Shown here one piece after another: positions 12,058 through 23,538 of a stretch of 64,000 nucleotides of DNA. Positions within the stretch are counted from its first letter, which is position 1, and every line of letters begins with the position of its first letter. A program made the translations under genes and the position numbers. This stretch comes from Linnemannia schmuckeri (taxonomy: Eukaryota; Mortierellomycota; Mortierellomycetes; Mortierellales; Mortierellaceae): positions 4,154,001-4,218,000 of the forward strand of contig JANATG010000001.1 in the NCBI GenBank assembly GCA_029449235.1, read 5' to 3'. Under the pieces are notes generated by a model. That model did no database searches and was not told the origin of the DNA. It saw only the letters and a program-made list of their open reading frames with translations.

Positions 12058-12572
12058 TTGCCACCACGCCATTTCTCTTCCTTTGTCCATATTCCCTCTC
12101 GACCGCTGCTTTTCTTTCTTTGTCCCTCGGCATCCCATACCCCCCCCCTACTCATACCTTCACCCACCACTTGATTATTGTTCCTTTTGCGTGCTTTCTG
12201 ACCTTTTTTTTTCCGTTCCTCTTCTCTCTCTGTACTATACCTCTCCTCTGACATTGTAATAAAAGATTGGCCTGCCCATGGGTGGTTCTTTTTTTTCCTT
12301 CAGCCAGTGTTCCATATGAATCCATGTGTCATGTGATGAGTTGTGAATTTCCTTTTCCAGCATCCTAACGAAGTGACTGCGAGTATAGTTAAGGGTTTGC
12401 CCTTTTGGATCAGCTTCGCAGGCCCCAAACAACACCCGCGGCGACCAGTCGAAGCTTCGAGTCAACCCCTGCACTCTCGCCGACCGTTTTTTTTGTAAGA
12501 ATCACCCGCCCACCACCTCCTCTTTTTCTCTCTTCCTCTCCTTACTCATTCACACTTCCATATACAACAACC
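12058..12572. other. Intergenic region between F-box/WD40 gene and prohibitin gene
   Basis: This 515-bp spacer contains the pyrimidine-rich 3' region of the F-box/WD40 gene, with an AATAAAAG-type polyadenylation signal near 12257, and then the promoter of PHB1. No gene or clear TATA box was seen. Confidence 0.5.
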
Positions 12573-14503
12573 ATGTCTGCCATTCTGGGAACACTCTCTA
12601 AGTTCGCTATCCCCGTCGGTGCCGCCGTCTCCTTCCTCCAGTACTCCATGTACGACGGTACGTATTTTCGATAAACTGATCTCTCGTCGTCCTCACTCAA
12701 AGTAGTAACAACAAAAAACAGATCAGATCACACCTCGGAGGGAGGCAAAGTCAGGGCACAAAGGGAATGCAGTCGGCATCACAATGGTCGCAACAACGCA
12801 CATGCACGCAGCAGTTTCCTCTTTTTTTTTCTCACAGTGTCGGGCTCGGCAAAGACGGGAGCAGGTCGTTCCGAAAGCCAAGGCACACAAAAGAAAGGAA
12901 CGGCTCTCCTTTTCTTTGTTGCGCTCGGGTCACACTCGGAAGCCTTTTTCCCTCCTTCAAACGGGCATTCATCAACTCGCCCGATGCAAAGACCAGATAC
13001 AGGACGGAGTGGATCGGATCGCCCATGCTCAAAACTTTTTATTTCTTTATCCTCCGGCAACGCCCTCGATCCTATTCCTATCCTTCTACGCTTTTCGTTC
13101 TTGCAGTCAGGGTCAGGAACGAGCTTCTCCTTTTTGCCTTTTTTATGCCTTCTCAACAATTGGCTCGGAGGGGGTTAGCTTGAGGAGTGCGCACGGAAGG
13201 ACCCTGCAACTGGGTACTTTTTTTTGGAAGAGTTAGTTGGCCATTCCTCTGGAAAGCGTTGACTTTGTTCAGCAACATTAAGGACTGCTATGCATCGCAG
13301 CAGGACACGAACAATTATTAGGAAAGCCCGACTACAACAAGCGATCGACCTTGACATCATCAAAACAGAGAACACCATCGCGCCTTTGAACCTCTTTTTC
13401 AGGAACAACTTCGTTCACCGCATCCTTACGCAGGAGCACTATGCACAGCAGAGAAACAGGTTGATGCAGGGAACGATCATTTAACCAGGTAACCCTCTCC
13501 TCACTTCCATAAAATAGTCCAGGGAGGTCACCGTGCCGTTATTTTCGACAGAATTGAGGGAGTCAAGCCTAACCCCGTTGGCGAGGGGACCCACTTCTTG
13601 GTCCCCTGGTTGCAGCGTGCTATTCAGTTCGATGTCCGTACCAAGCCCCGCAACATCTCGACCACTACTGGATCTAAGGATATGCAGATGGTCACCTTGA
13701 CCCTCCGTGTCCTTCACCGCCCCGATGTCAAGAACTTGTCCCAGATCTACCAGGGTCTTGGCATGGATTATGATGAGCGTGTGTTGCCCTCAATCGGAAA
13801 TGAGGTGTTGAAGTCGATTGTTGCCCAGTTCGATGCTGGTGAGCTCATTACCCAGCGTGAGCTTGTTTCCTCCAAGATCCGTGAGGATCTTGCTAAGCGT
13901 GCCCGCGAGTTCCACATCGAGCTTGAGGATGTCTCTATCGTAAGTTTTTTTCCTCTTGATGTTATGGCTGTTGGTTTGTGATGGAAGGTATGCTTGTGGA
14001 CCTGATTGGAATGGGTTGACTCACTCTTGCCTTTTGCTTTGTGTTGATTTTTATTAGACTACTATGACTTTCGGTCGCGATTTCACCAACGCTGTCGAGC
14101 AAAAGCAGATTGCCCAGCAGGAGGCCGGTACGTCTCATTTTTGAGATTATTTTTCAGCAGGATGTGACAAACATGGACGAATATGAACAGGAAGCATTGG
14201 CGCTTATCGCATAGAGGACAGCCTTACTCATCACTTTTAATTCCTTTTTGCACAATAGAGCGTGCCAAGTTCATTGTCGAGAAGGCTGAACAAGAGAAGA
14301 ACGCTTCGATTATCAGAGCCGAGGGAGAGGCTCACGCTGCCGAGATTATCTCTGCATCACTCGAGAAGGCTGGTGCTGGTTTGATTGAGCTTCGTCGTAT
14401 TGAGGCATCGAAGGATATTGCCGGCACCTTGGCCCATGCCAAGAACGTCACCTACTTGCCTAACCAGAAGGGCAACAACATGTTGTTGAACCTTCCCGTT
14501 TAA
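12573..14503 (+). CDS. PHB1: Prohibitin 1, mitochondrial inner-membrane scaffold protein
   Basis: Four exons (12573-12657, 13518-13939, 14058-14127, 14259-14503) yield 273 residues, the usual prohibitin length. Prohibitins 1 and 2 form large rings in the mitochondrial inner membrane that hold proteases and cardiolipin and stabilise new membrane proteins. The N-terminal hydrophobic anchor (IPVGAAVSFLQYSMYDV) leads into GGHRAVIFDRIEGVKPNPVG and the SPFH/band-7 domain with GEGTHFLVPW, DVRTKPRNI and the LPSIGNEVLKSIVAQFDAGE helix. The coiled-coil part (EQKQIAQQEAERAKFIVEKA) and the ASKDIAGTLAHAKNVTYLP tail are complete. The first intron is about 860 bp, far longer than the others, and splits the Val of YDV; no further exon is needed there to complete the protein. 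Confidence 0.95.
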
Positions 14504-15107
14504 GTCTTTGACTGAGGACTTGGGTATAATGGCATGGGTTGGTTTGGTGGGACTGTTGACTGTTTTCTGTTATTATTTTTTTTTTTGCATTTTAACAACG
14601 CATTGGACGTATGGATGGGATGGGATTGGGGATGAACTCACCTTCACATGACGAGGAAAGACGAGGTTTTAAAACAGCTGTACATTTTGAAAAACACTTC
14701 TTAGACTTTTATTACAATACAATTTTGTCGTTTTCATAATCGATAACACGTTTCCTTTGTTCTTGATGACTAACCTGGTTGCATGATTGTTTGTTTGGCT
14801 GTTTGTTTGGTTTTTTCTTTGGTTGCTAGTTTGACTTCTTGGTTGTTTGATTGTTCGCTTGTGTTTTGATGCAGGGGGGCTACAGCAGTTGCATAATTAG
14901 CATTCGTTTTTAATTGACGTGCTTTTTTTTTTTTTTTACAAAAAGGGATTGCTATGAATGTGTGAGTGTGCATGAGTATGTGCAAGAAAAAATAACACAC
15001 GCAGATTACAAAAACTCCGCGAGGACAAAATGGCAAAGAACAGAGATCATACTATTATGAAAGAAAAGAAATAAAACGAAAAGGGAGTCCTTTTCTTTTT
15101 TTTTTTT
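14504..15107. other. Convergent intergenic region, PHB1 and first P450 gene
   Basis: The spacer between two converging 3' ends contains T-rich runs and AATAAA-like signals for both strands (for example ATTACAATA near 14710 and AATAAAAC near 15070). No gene was seen. Confidence 0.5.
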
Positions 15108-17486
15108 TTAATCGGTGCGACGCTTGACGTAGGCACGGAGACCGCCGTCCATGGGGAGAGTGAGCGAGGGCATGTAGTTTGCCTTTTGGTCTGGGTTCTC
15201 GAGTTCAAATGTGAACTTTTGGAAGAACATTGACATCAGTGTCACTGCCTCTGTTACCGCGAATCCTTGGCCCAGGCTATTTGAAGGGAGAGGTAGTACG
15301 AAGAAGGGAGGTGAGGATGGTGTTTGTTTGTTCGTGTAAGCAAAGACGGAAATTTTTTGATTGGATCGACAAAGTACTGTCGCACTGAGCAAATGATGCA
15401 TGAGAGACGGGGCTGAGAAATGGAAATAAGCAATAAATAATAAACAAAGTGAATAAAAGTCTTACCAGGTACGTGGTCCGTGGTGGAAGGAAGCAAACTT
15501 CGCAGAAGAAGGCTTATCCATCTTCTCCCAGCGGAAGGGGTTATACACTCTGGCATCGGGACCCCACAACTCCTCATCCCTTCCCATCGCCCACACATTC
15601 CAAGTCACTCTCTCCCCCTTATGCACCTTGATCCCTCCAGGAAGGACATCATCCTGTGTACAGATCTTGGCGTTACGCGGGACCGCAGGGAAGAGGCGGA
15701 GGGATTCGTTAAAGCAGGCTTCGGCGAACTTCTGTTGCTTGGTCGTTTCGTAGGTGGGCAAACCGCCCTTGAGAACCGAGTCGGTTTCTTCGAGGATTCG
15801 GGGCACGATGGCAGGGTCGGCCTCGCGACGGTGCATGAGGTAGAATGTCCATGCGAGAGCTTGGGCTGTCGTATCCCGTCCAGCAATAACGAAATTCAAC
15901 ACACTATCGACTAGCATCTCATCCGACAGAGGCGTTCCACCCTCTTCAGACCCAATATCCATAAACAATTGCAATAGATCCTTGTTCCCCAACCCGACAT
16001 CCTTACCCTCATCCACCTTCGCCTGCTGGGCCCTCTCTCTCCTGCGACGATCAATGATTTTCTGGGCGAAATCCCGAACAATGGCACGGTCGGCTGCAAC
16101 ACGTTTGTCGTTTCCTGTCCACCAGTCGACGAGTTTCCAGACGGGGGACAGGAAGCGACCGGCGAGGCCGTGGTTGAGTCGGTCGAAGGCTGCTGCGAAT
16201 TCTACGTCGTGAGAGGGGTCGTCGAGGCAGCCGAATACTTCTCCGAATGCGATTTCTCCGAACGAGTCTGTTGTTGGATAGAGTGAGTGATCGAGAAGGG
16301 AGGTGGTGGTGGGCGACCGGGTTAGTTGAGAGGGTTCGGAAATTGAAATTGAGGAAATGAGAGATAAAGGGTTGGGTGATGATGAGATGGGATGGAGGAT
16401 GGGGAGGGAGGGGTGAGTATGTGGTAATCAGGGTTTCGTTAGCGTCAATGGTCTCCAATTTAATACCGGGTCGACATTATTGCCGAGAAACCCTTTCATC
16501 ATGCAAAACGACCGAGAGATTGAGGATAGAAAGAGGAGGAGGAGGAGGAGGAGGAGAAGAGGAGGAGGACATGACATACCAAGAGTGAAGCAGTAGAAGA
16601 GCCGTTGGAGATCAACAGACTTGCCGGTGTCGGCAAACTTGTCGAGATAGTTGATGGCGCGTTGGGCTTCTTGGACAAAGACGTCGTTGGTGTATTGGCG
16701 GAAGGCCTTGACGGTGAAGATCTTGCTCGCATGCTGTCTCTGCCACTTCCAATGCTATATAGTTGGTGATAAAGGGTAAGTAGGGAGGAGATGGAGGAGT
16801 GGGTGAGTAAGAAGAAAGTGTGTGTGGGATGAGACACGTGTACACATGCTGAAGTAAAAATCGACGAAAAAAGGGAACAAGATTGCATGAGCAAACAAAA
16901 GAAAAAACAAAGCTTACTTACTTCTCCATCCGCTGTGAAAATGCCTATTTCGATCAAACAATAACAATAACAAGATTAGTGTTTCTTGACCATTCCCTTG
17001 AAGACGGCAAATAACCTTTATTCACATTCATATGGTTTGCAAAAGACACTCACCATCGCCGACAAGAGGACCAAGGGTCTCCTTAAACCTCGATCCCTTC
17101 TCATAAATCCAAAAATGCGTCCTCAGAATATGATCCAAAATCTCTGGATCCTTCACCGTAATCGTCCTCCCCACTCCGGGAATCGCCATCGTATACACCT
17201 TGCCATATTTCGCAAAGTTACGCTCCTGGGATTGATGAAAGTCCGTCTTAGGAACGGTTGCCATTTCCCAGAAGTTTCCGACGAGTGGGAGACCAGGGGG
17301 GCCGGGGAGGTCGGGGCGGGGGCGGACGAAGAGAACGGAGCGGCGGTATTTGTAGATGGTGTAGAGGATGATGGCGAGAAGGAGTTTTCTGCGGTTGGAT
17401 TTTTGGGTGATGAGGGTTAGGAGTGTTTGGGTGAGCTTGGAGGTGACACCCACGGTTGACCCTGGTGAAGCAGCGACGGTTGACAT
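15108..17486 (-). CDS. Cytochrome P450, CYP52/CYP86-clan monooxygenase (copy 1 of tandem pair)
   Basis: Five exons (17486-17054, 16944-16922, 16754-16580, 16267-15466, 15276-15108) give 533 residues. Membrane-anchored ER P450s of this clan typically hydroxylate fatty acids or alkanes, using NADPH-P450 reductase; the substrate here is inferred from clan only. Seen: an N-terminal hydrophobic segment (LLLAIILYTIYKY) and proline hinge PDLPGPPGLPLVGNFW, the I-helix motif AGRDTTAQ near 339-346, ExxR as ESLR near 398-401, the PERF-like region NPFRWEKM, and the haem loop FHHGPRTC-LGQ with Cys478. The codon of the haem-binding Cys is split TG|C by the last intron, so reading straight through falsely gives Trp. 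Exon 2 is only 23 bp. A close paralogue with identical exon phases lies downstream at 20356-22742. Confidence 0.93.
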
Positions 17487-17654
17487 TGTTGTTGTACGGC
17501 GTGTGTGAATAATAGGAGCTGTAGAGTAGACTGTTGATGAATGAAAAAAGAGTGAAGTGATTAAAAAAAGGGGATGAGATTAGGTGTGTGGAGAGAGTGA
17601 GTGAGCTGTAAAGAACAACAGTAAGAAAAGAAAAAGAGGGAGGAGGTTGGCTCC

Positions 17655-17662
17655 TTTAAATA
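17655..17662 (-). promoter_or_regulatory. TATA-like element of P450 copy 1
   Basis: TATTTAAA on the minus strand lies about 170 bp upstream of the start codon. The same element with flanking CGTA sits at the equivalent place upstream of the second P450 gene, which supports function. Confidence 0.55.
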
Positions 17663-20036
17663 CGAAAAGAGCGATGGAACAGTAGCAAAGGAGAAGAGAA
17701 GGAAAGAATGATCGTTGTATGATTGACTCGCTTGATTCATCCAACCAGGGACAAGGTACAACACAACACTGGAAGAAGCCGAACACAAAGAAAGGACAGT
17801 AACAAGCGAGCATTCTAAACACAAGAAAGCCACCTCATCCATGTGTCTCTAGACAAAAAAAAATCCAAAAAACAAATTGTGGGTGGCGAGGGTTTTGCTG
17901 CCGGTATTTAGTAGGACTTGACAGGGCCCTTGTCATGCTCATCCACCCATCTCTCCCGACTGTGTCTCCACTGTGTCCCCAATTCCACCTGCCATCATTT
18001 CCCCACTCCGCATGTGCACAAAAAAAAACAGACTAGAGCGCAATTGAGTTTTTTGTCTGCACAAAGTGGACATGGTCGTAGGTCCTTCGGCTTTATCAAC
18101 TTCCGGACCTGTTGTCTGTGCCCTTTGTCTCCTTTATTTTTTTCGCTTTCGTTGTTCGTACAGTCTCCTGTATGCTTCCTTTTGGTTTCTTACTACGACA
18201 TGGGGGTGGTTGAGAAAAGGACGAAAAAGATGAAAGGGAAAGACAAACAAACAAATCGACGAAAAACACAAATCAGAACCTTGCATGAGCAAAAATTGAA
18301 TGACAGACTGCACATGAAAATAGTGACATCCAACCGGACAAGCAGACTCTTTTTTTTTTATGCGTGTAAGGATGCTGTATGTGATCGGATTTCCCACACC
18401 ATCAGGTGTTGACAATCCGAGGTACCCTGGACATAGACCGGAAATTCTGAGCCAGGGTACACTTACCTGTTCCCTCCCCTACCCATTGCTTACCCGCTCC
18501 AAGGTTTATTTTAGAGTTTACCCTTTCTCTTTTTTCTGCTTCATTTTTCATTTCCTCATTTCGCAACTGCTAATCTGGTCAAAAGTGGACGGTCATGATG
18601 TGATAGGAGAAAATGGTTTTTCGAGGACGGGGGAGGCTGAACTAATTTTTTTTTCTTTTCTGAGAGTTCGTGTGGAAGGCTTCTTATTCGTCGTTTCTCC
18701 ATGCTAGCAATGTACAGAACGTGTGTGAGGCAGGGTACCCTTGTGATCCAAGACGAGGGGCTGTGAGAGAGGAACCTTTTGGTTCAGAGGGGAGGGGGAT
18801 AGAGGGCTTTCTGGCACACATTACTCCACAACAAACGCCAAACACTATTAAGCCTGAGACACTGTCCACTTTCAACGTTGACAAGAATAGACGACCAACG
18901 GGGTCGCAAAGAGCAGTTGATGAACCAGTATCTTTCGCTCTTCGGTTCATCATCCATTCTATGGCCTCCGCAGTTTACTTCATTAAAGGGCGATGACAAA
19001 AGATGTAACCCATAATAGGTCACTTGCCATTTATTTTTTTTCGATCGATCACCTCAAGAGTGACAGGAAAATAGGAGGCATTTTTTTTTCCATTATTCTC
19101 GGCAATTGGCGAATGAGGATGATGGGAGATGAAACCCACAAAAATAACGCGACTCGCATATTATTGTCTCCACTACAGCTTGTCTTACTAGAGCCTCGCC
19201 ACACTTTTCGGCGATTGGGTAAACGGATGGGCGATGGGAGTAGAGGGTGAAATATCTTCCACCGATGTTCTATCTGCAAAATAGTATTAATGCCTAGTAC
19301 AGTTGGTTGTACAATCTGTGAGAGAGAGAAAATGTATGTAGTCTAGACAAAAAGCCGACTGGCCGGAAAGTCTTCTATTTTAGTAGGGCTACTTTTTTGC
19401 TGGGCAGTGCATAGCAGCAAAGAGTGTGATAGGAGGGCATGACAGTGAGCAATCCAATGATCGATCATAGATAACCATTGTAGTGGGACGGCTATTGTAA
19501 AAGGTATAGTTGCAAGGAAGAGATTGGCATGGATAGAAGGAAAATATCAACATATTTGAGACGAAAAGGCGAATAGCACAATTCTTGATGGGTGTGTGAA
19601 TGGGTTCAGAGAGGGGTAGACGCGAAGTGACCTAGAGTTCGTATTGTTGGGCTTACCTCTTGGTGGGAAAAAACTGTCTGGTTTCTTCTCGACTCCATAT
19701 AAGCGATAGGCAATGACTCGATCTGTGGGAGAGCATGAACAGATCATGGAGCCTCGTTTTCTGAAGAAGTGATTGCTCCCTTTCGAATGCACGCACTTTG
19801 TTGACAGTAAAATGGACCGTGGACTATGGCATCTTCTTCTTTGATATCATCCTTCTTGCCTTTTCTCTCGTCGCATGGCACTGAAAGAAAGAACTCAACG
19901 CCTGTTCCTTTTGTCGATTATTCTTGTCATACATAGGCCAGCTATTATCCATCTTCTTGTACACATAAAACAGTCAAGAATGTCACTTTTACTCGCCATC
20001 TGTATGACAAACGAATAACATGACCCCGAATTGACT
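17663..20036. other. Spacer between P450 genes, upstream part duplicated
   Basis: Nothing here looks coding. About 17900-19260 resembles the region upstream of the second P450 gene (23140-24250): shared pieces include CGGCTTTATCAACTTCCGGA at about 18089, CTATTAAGCCTGAGAC near 18845, GCGACTCGCA near 19150 and GCGATTGGGTAAA near 19211. The rest (19260-20030) shows no recognisable feature. Confidence 0.55.
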
Positions 20037-20114
20037 GTGCCTCAGGACTATGCCAAGGTGATGGAGTTATGTCTCAAGGCTGCCAAGCAAGGGTATGCGA
20101 AGGAGAAAGAGTGA
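20037..20114 (+). pseudogene. Sel1-repeat relic
   Basis: An isolated fragment reads VPQDYAKVMELCLKAAKQGY followed by AKEKE and a stop, that is the second half of one Sel1 repeat and the start of the next. No start or further repeats surround it. It is a decayed end of a Sel1 gene stranded between two P450 genes. Confidence 0.7.
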
Positions 20115-20355
20115 GTCAGTTTTCTACTGAATATTCCAATCTCAACTGTAGAGTCCTGAAAGATGTTAAAGCAGGGACCATATTATAACCTTTCCTTTCT
20201 TGTTCTTTATCTTTGTTCTCTTCTTAAGATCGATGTTGTCTGTTCATTATTTTTTCAATCGTACGCTTTCTTGTTCGTGAAATGGAGGTACAGCTATGTA
20301 GTATATACAAAGAGCGAGCTTGACATATATAAGGGCAAAATAAGAGAGGAGGATT

Positions 20356-22742
20356 TTAATCGGTGCGACGCTTGACATAGACACGGAGACCGCCGGCCAA
20401 GGGAAGAGTGAGCGAGGCCATGTAGTCCGCCTTTTGGTCTGGGTTCTCGAGTTCAAATGTGAACTTTTGGAAGAACATTGACATCAGTGTCACTGCCTCT
20501 GTAATCGCGAATCCTTGGCCCAAGCTACGCGCAATTCACGGCGACGAAGATGAAAAACGGTTTGTTTGTTTGTTAGGAGGGCAAAGAAAATTTTCGTTTT
20601 TGTGATTGACAAAAAAAAAAAGACGCATTAGTGTGTACGAAGACTGGATAGGAATGTTGCACAGGAAAAGGGGATGGAATAATGAAGTACAAAAAAAAGA
20701 AAGAGAGGCAAGGAAGAGGAAGCAAGAGAGATTTGACTTACCAAGTGCGTGGTCCGTGGTGGAAGGAAAGGAACTTTGACGAATGTGGCTTTTCCTTCAT
20801 CTCCATCCACCGGAAAGGGTTATATACCTTGGCATCGGGACCCCATATCTTCTCATCACGTCCCATCGCCCAGGTGTTCCAGTTCACACGCTCACCCTTG
20901 TACACCTTGATCCCTCCGGGAAGCTCATCATCCTGGGTACAAATCCTGGAGCTCCTGGGTACAGCGGGGAACAAACGGATGGATTCGTGGAAGCAGGCTT
21001 CGGCGAATTTCTGTTGCTTGGTCGTTTCGTAGGTGGGCTGACCGCCCTTGAGGATAGAGTCGGTTTCTTCTTGCATGCGTTGCACGATTACTGGGTCGGC
21101 TCCTCGACGGTGCATGAGGTAGAATGTCCATGCAAGGGCCTGTGCAGTGGTGTCTCGTCCTGCAATGATGAAGTTCAGCACACTGTCAACCAACATGTCA
21201 TCCGACAAAGGAGTGCCCCCTTCCTCGCTTCCAATATCCATGAACAGCTGCAACAGATCCTTCTTTCCCAGCCCGACATCCTTGCCCTCATCCACTCGAT
21301 CCTTCTCCTGACGTTCACGACGACGACGGTCAATAATCTTTTGCGCAAAGTCACGAACGATCGCACGGTCGGCAGCAATACGCTTGTCGGTTCCTGTCCA
21401 CCATTCGGTCAGCTGGTAGATGGGGGATAAGAACCTGTCGGAAAGAGCCTGGGTCAGTCTGTCGAATGCTGCAGCGAACTCTACATCCTTTGTCGGGTCG
21501 CCGAGGCAGTTGAATACTTCTCCGAATGCAATCTCCCCGAACGAATCTATTTGAAAAATGTATAAGAGGGCGATGGGAAATGTGTTGGTGAGAAAAGGGG
21601 TGGATCGGAAAAAAAAAAAAGGGGGGGGGGCGCGTCATGGTATATTTTTTTTTCATTAGTACACATTTTTGAAATTTAGCACCGGGTCGATATTATTGCC
21701 GGGAAAAAAAACTGTTTTGCATAACGATCGAGAGATCAAGGAGGATGCCGAACAAAATGAAAAGAAACGAAAAAGAAACATACCAAGGGTGAAGCAGTAG
21801 AAGAGTCGCTGAAGATCGACAACCTTGCCGGTGTCGGCAAACTTATCGAGATAGTTGATGGCGCGTTGGGCTTCTTGGACAAAGACGTCGTTGGTATATT
21901 GGCGGAAGGCCTTGACGGTGAAGATCTTGCTCGCATGCTGTCTCTGCCACTTCCAATGCTATTATGGGTGGTGGTGGAGGGTGTAATGAGAAGAGAGGAG
22001 AGGAAGAGAGCGACATTGGTGAGGAGGTGGGGGCGGGTGAGTAAGAATGTGTGTGGAGGATGAGACAAGTACCCACGTCGACGTAAAGAGACGACGGAAA
22101 AAGTGAAAAAGTGAGCTCAAACAGACAAACTTACTTCTCCATCCGCCGTGAAAATACCTATTTTGGTCAAGGAGGCACCACAGGGCCAATAAACAAGGAT
22201 TAGCGTTTTGTTGTCGCTTCAAAGACAAATAACCTTTGCTGTTTATTCATGAACCCATAGCACTTATTCATATGCTTCCTAACAACGCAATGTGACATAC
22301 CATTGCCGGCAAGAGGACCGATGATTTGCTTCGACCTAGTCCCCTTCTCATAGATCCAGAAATGGGTCCTTAAAACATGATCCATGATTTCCGGATCCTT
22401 CACCGTAATTGTCCTTCCAACACCCGGGATCGCCATCGTGTACACTCTTCCGTACTTTGCAAAATTACGCTCCTGAGATTGAAGGAAATTCGTCGTGGGC
22501 GTCGTCGCCATCTCCCAAAAGTTTCCGATCAATGGGAGGCCGGGGGGGCCGGGGAGATCGGGGCGGGGGCGAACAAAGAGGACGGAACGACGGTATTTGT
22601 AGACGGTGTAGAAGAAGATGGCGAGGATGAGTTTTGTACGGTTGGATTTTTGGGTGATGAGGGTGAGAAGTTTTGGAAGCAAGGTGGAAGTGAGGCCCAC
22701 GGTCGTGGCGGAGGTTGGTGGCGCAATAGCTGCTGTCGACAT
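20356..22742 (-). CDS. Cytochrome P450, CYP52/CYP86-clan monooxygenase (copy 2 of tandem pair)
   Basis: Five exons (22742-22301, 22157-22135, 21958-21784, 21546-20742, 20524-20356) give 537 residues. Exon phases match copy 1, and exons 2, 3 and 5 have identical lengths. The anchor (LILAIFFYTVYKY), hinge PDLPGPPGLPLIGNFW, I-helix AGRDTTAQ, ExxR as ESIR, NPFRWMEM region and haem loop FHHGPRTC-LGQ (Cys482, codon again split TG|C) are all present, so the enzyme should be active. Differences from copy 1 cluster in the N-terminal 30 residues, the region after exon 3 and the segment before ExxR, which include likely substrate-recognition sites. Tandem placement and shared upstream sequence show a local segmental duplication; substrates may have diverged. 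Confidence 0.93.
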
Positions 22743-22915
22743 GTTTTTGGACAGTGCAGTGGGGATGAGGGTTGGAGCAGGATTGTTTTGTGGGATCGAA
22801 TTGTCCGAGAAAGAAGACAGAGAAGAAAAGGGCTACTGTGGAAGTGAAAGGAGCATGGGTGACAAAGTAGTAAAGAGCAAAAGAGAAAAAGTAAAAAAAG
22901 AGGAGAGAGGGGTCA

Positions 22916-22923
22916 TTTAAATA
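22916..22923 (-). promoter_or_regulatory. TATA-like element of P450 copy 2
   Basis: TATTTAAA on the minus strand, about 175 bp upstream of the ATG, is positionally and sequence-conserved with the element upstream of copy 1. Confidence 0.55.
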
Positions 22924-23506
22924 CGAAAGAGGAAGATGCAAGGGTACCCAAAGGAAAGAAGACAAGCAGTAAGGAGAAAGGGAGAGGAAGAAGGAAAGGT
23001 GACCATTGCCTGACTAAATCGGTCGCTGCATTCAATGACAAGTTATTCCAAACACAGGTAGCGAGTCCGCTTTCCCTCCCATCCCATCAACTCCATCTCC
23101 ATACTCATCTCTTACTCCTCACCTGCCATCCTATTTTTCACCCCGCAGCGATACAAAAAAGAGACTACATACGCAACAAAGTTAGCAGGGTGCCATGGTC
23201 CTTCCTTTCTGTCTTTCGGCTTTATCAATTTCCGGACGGTTTTGTTGTTTGTTGTGATATACTGTTTGCCTCTAGTTTTTTTTTTTTTCTTTTATTCGTT
23301 TTCGCGCTTCCTGTGTACCCTCTTCTCCTTTGTAAAATGGGTGGGAATGAGGAATGAAAAAAACTAACCAAACATCTTGCATGAACCAAAAAAAAAGAAA
23401 AAAAAAGTGAGAGCACATGCAAAATACGCCAACAGTAGCAAGTACAAAGGACAATGGGGTCGGACTTCCCACGTACGCTACCAAATGTTCTCAATGCGAA
23501 GCACTG

Positions 23507-23538
<32 letters not shown>

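Noticed and set aside
9403..12138. Minus-strand open frames under the F-box/WD40 gene
   Set aside because: Shadows of a well-supported plus-strand WD40 gene.
15466..15480. Loss of the haem cysteine in the P450 (PRTW)
   Set aside because: The apparent Trp arises only when reading through the intron; splicing restores TGC in both genes.
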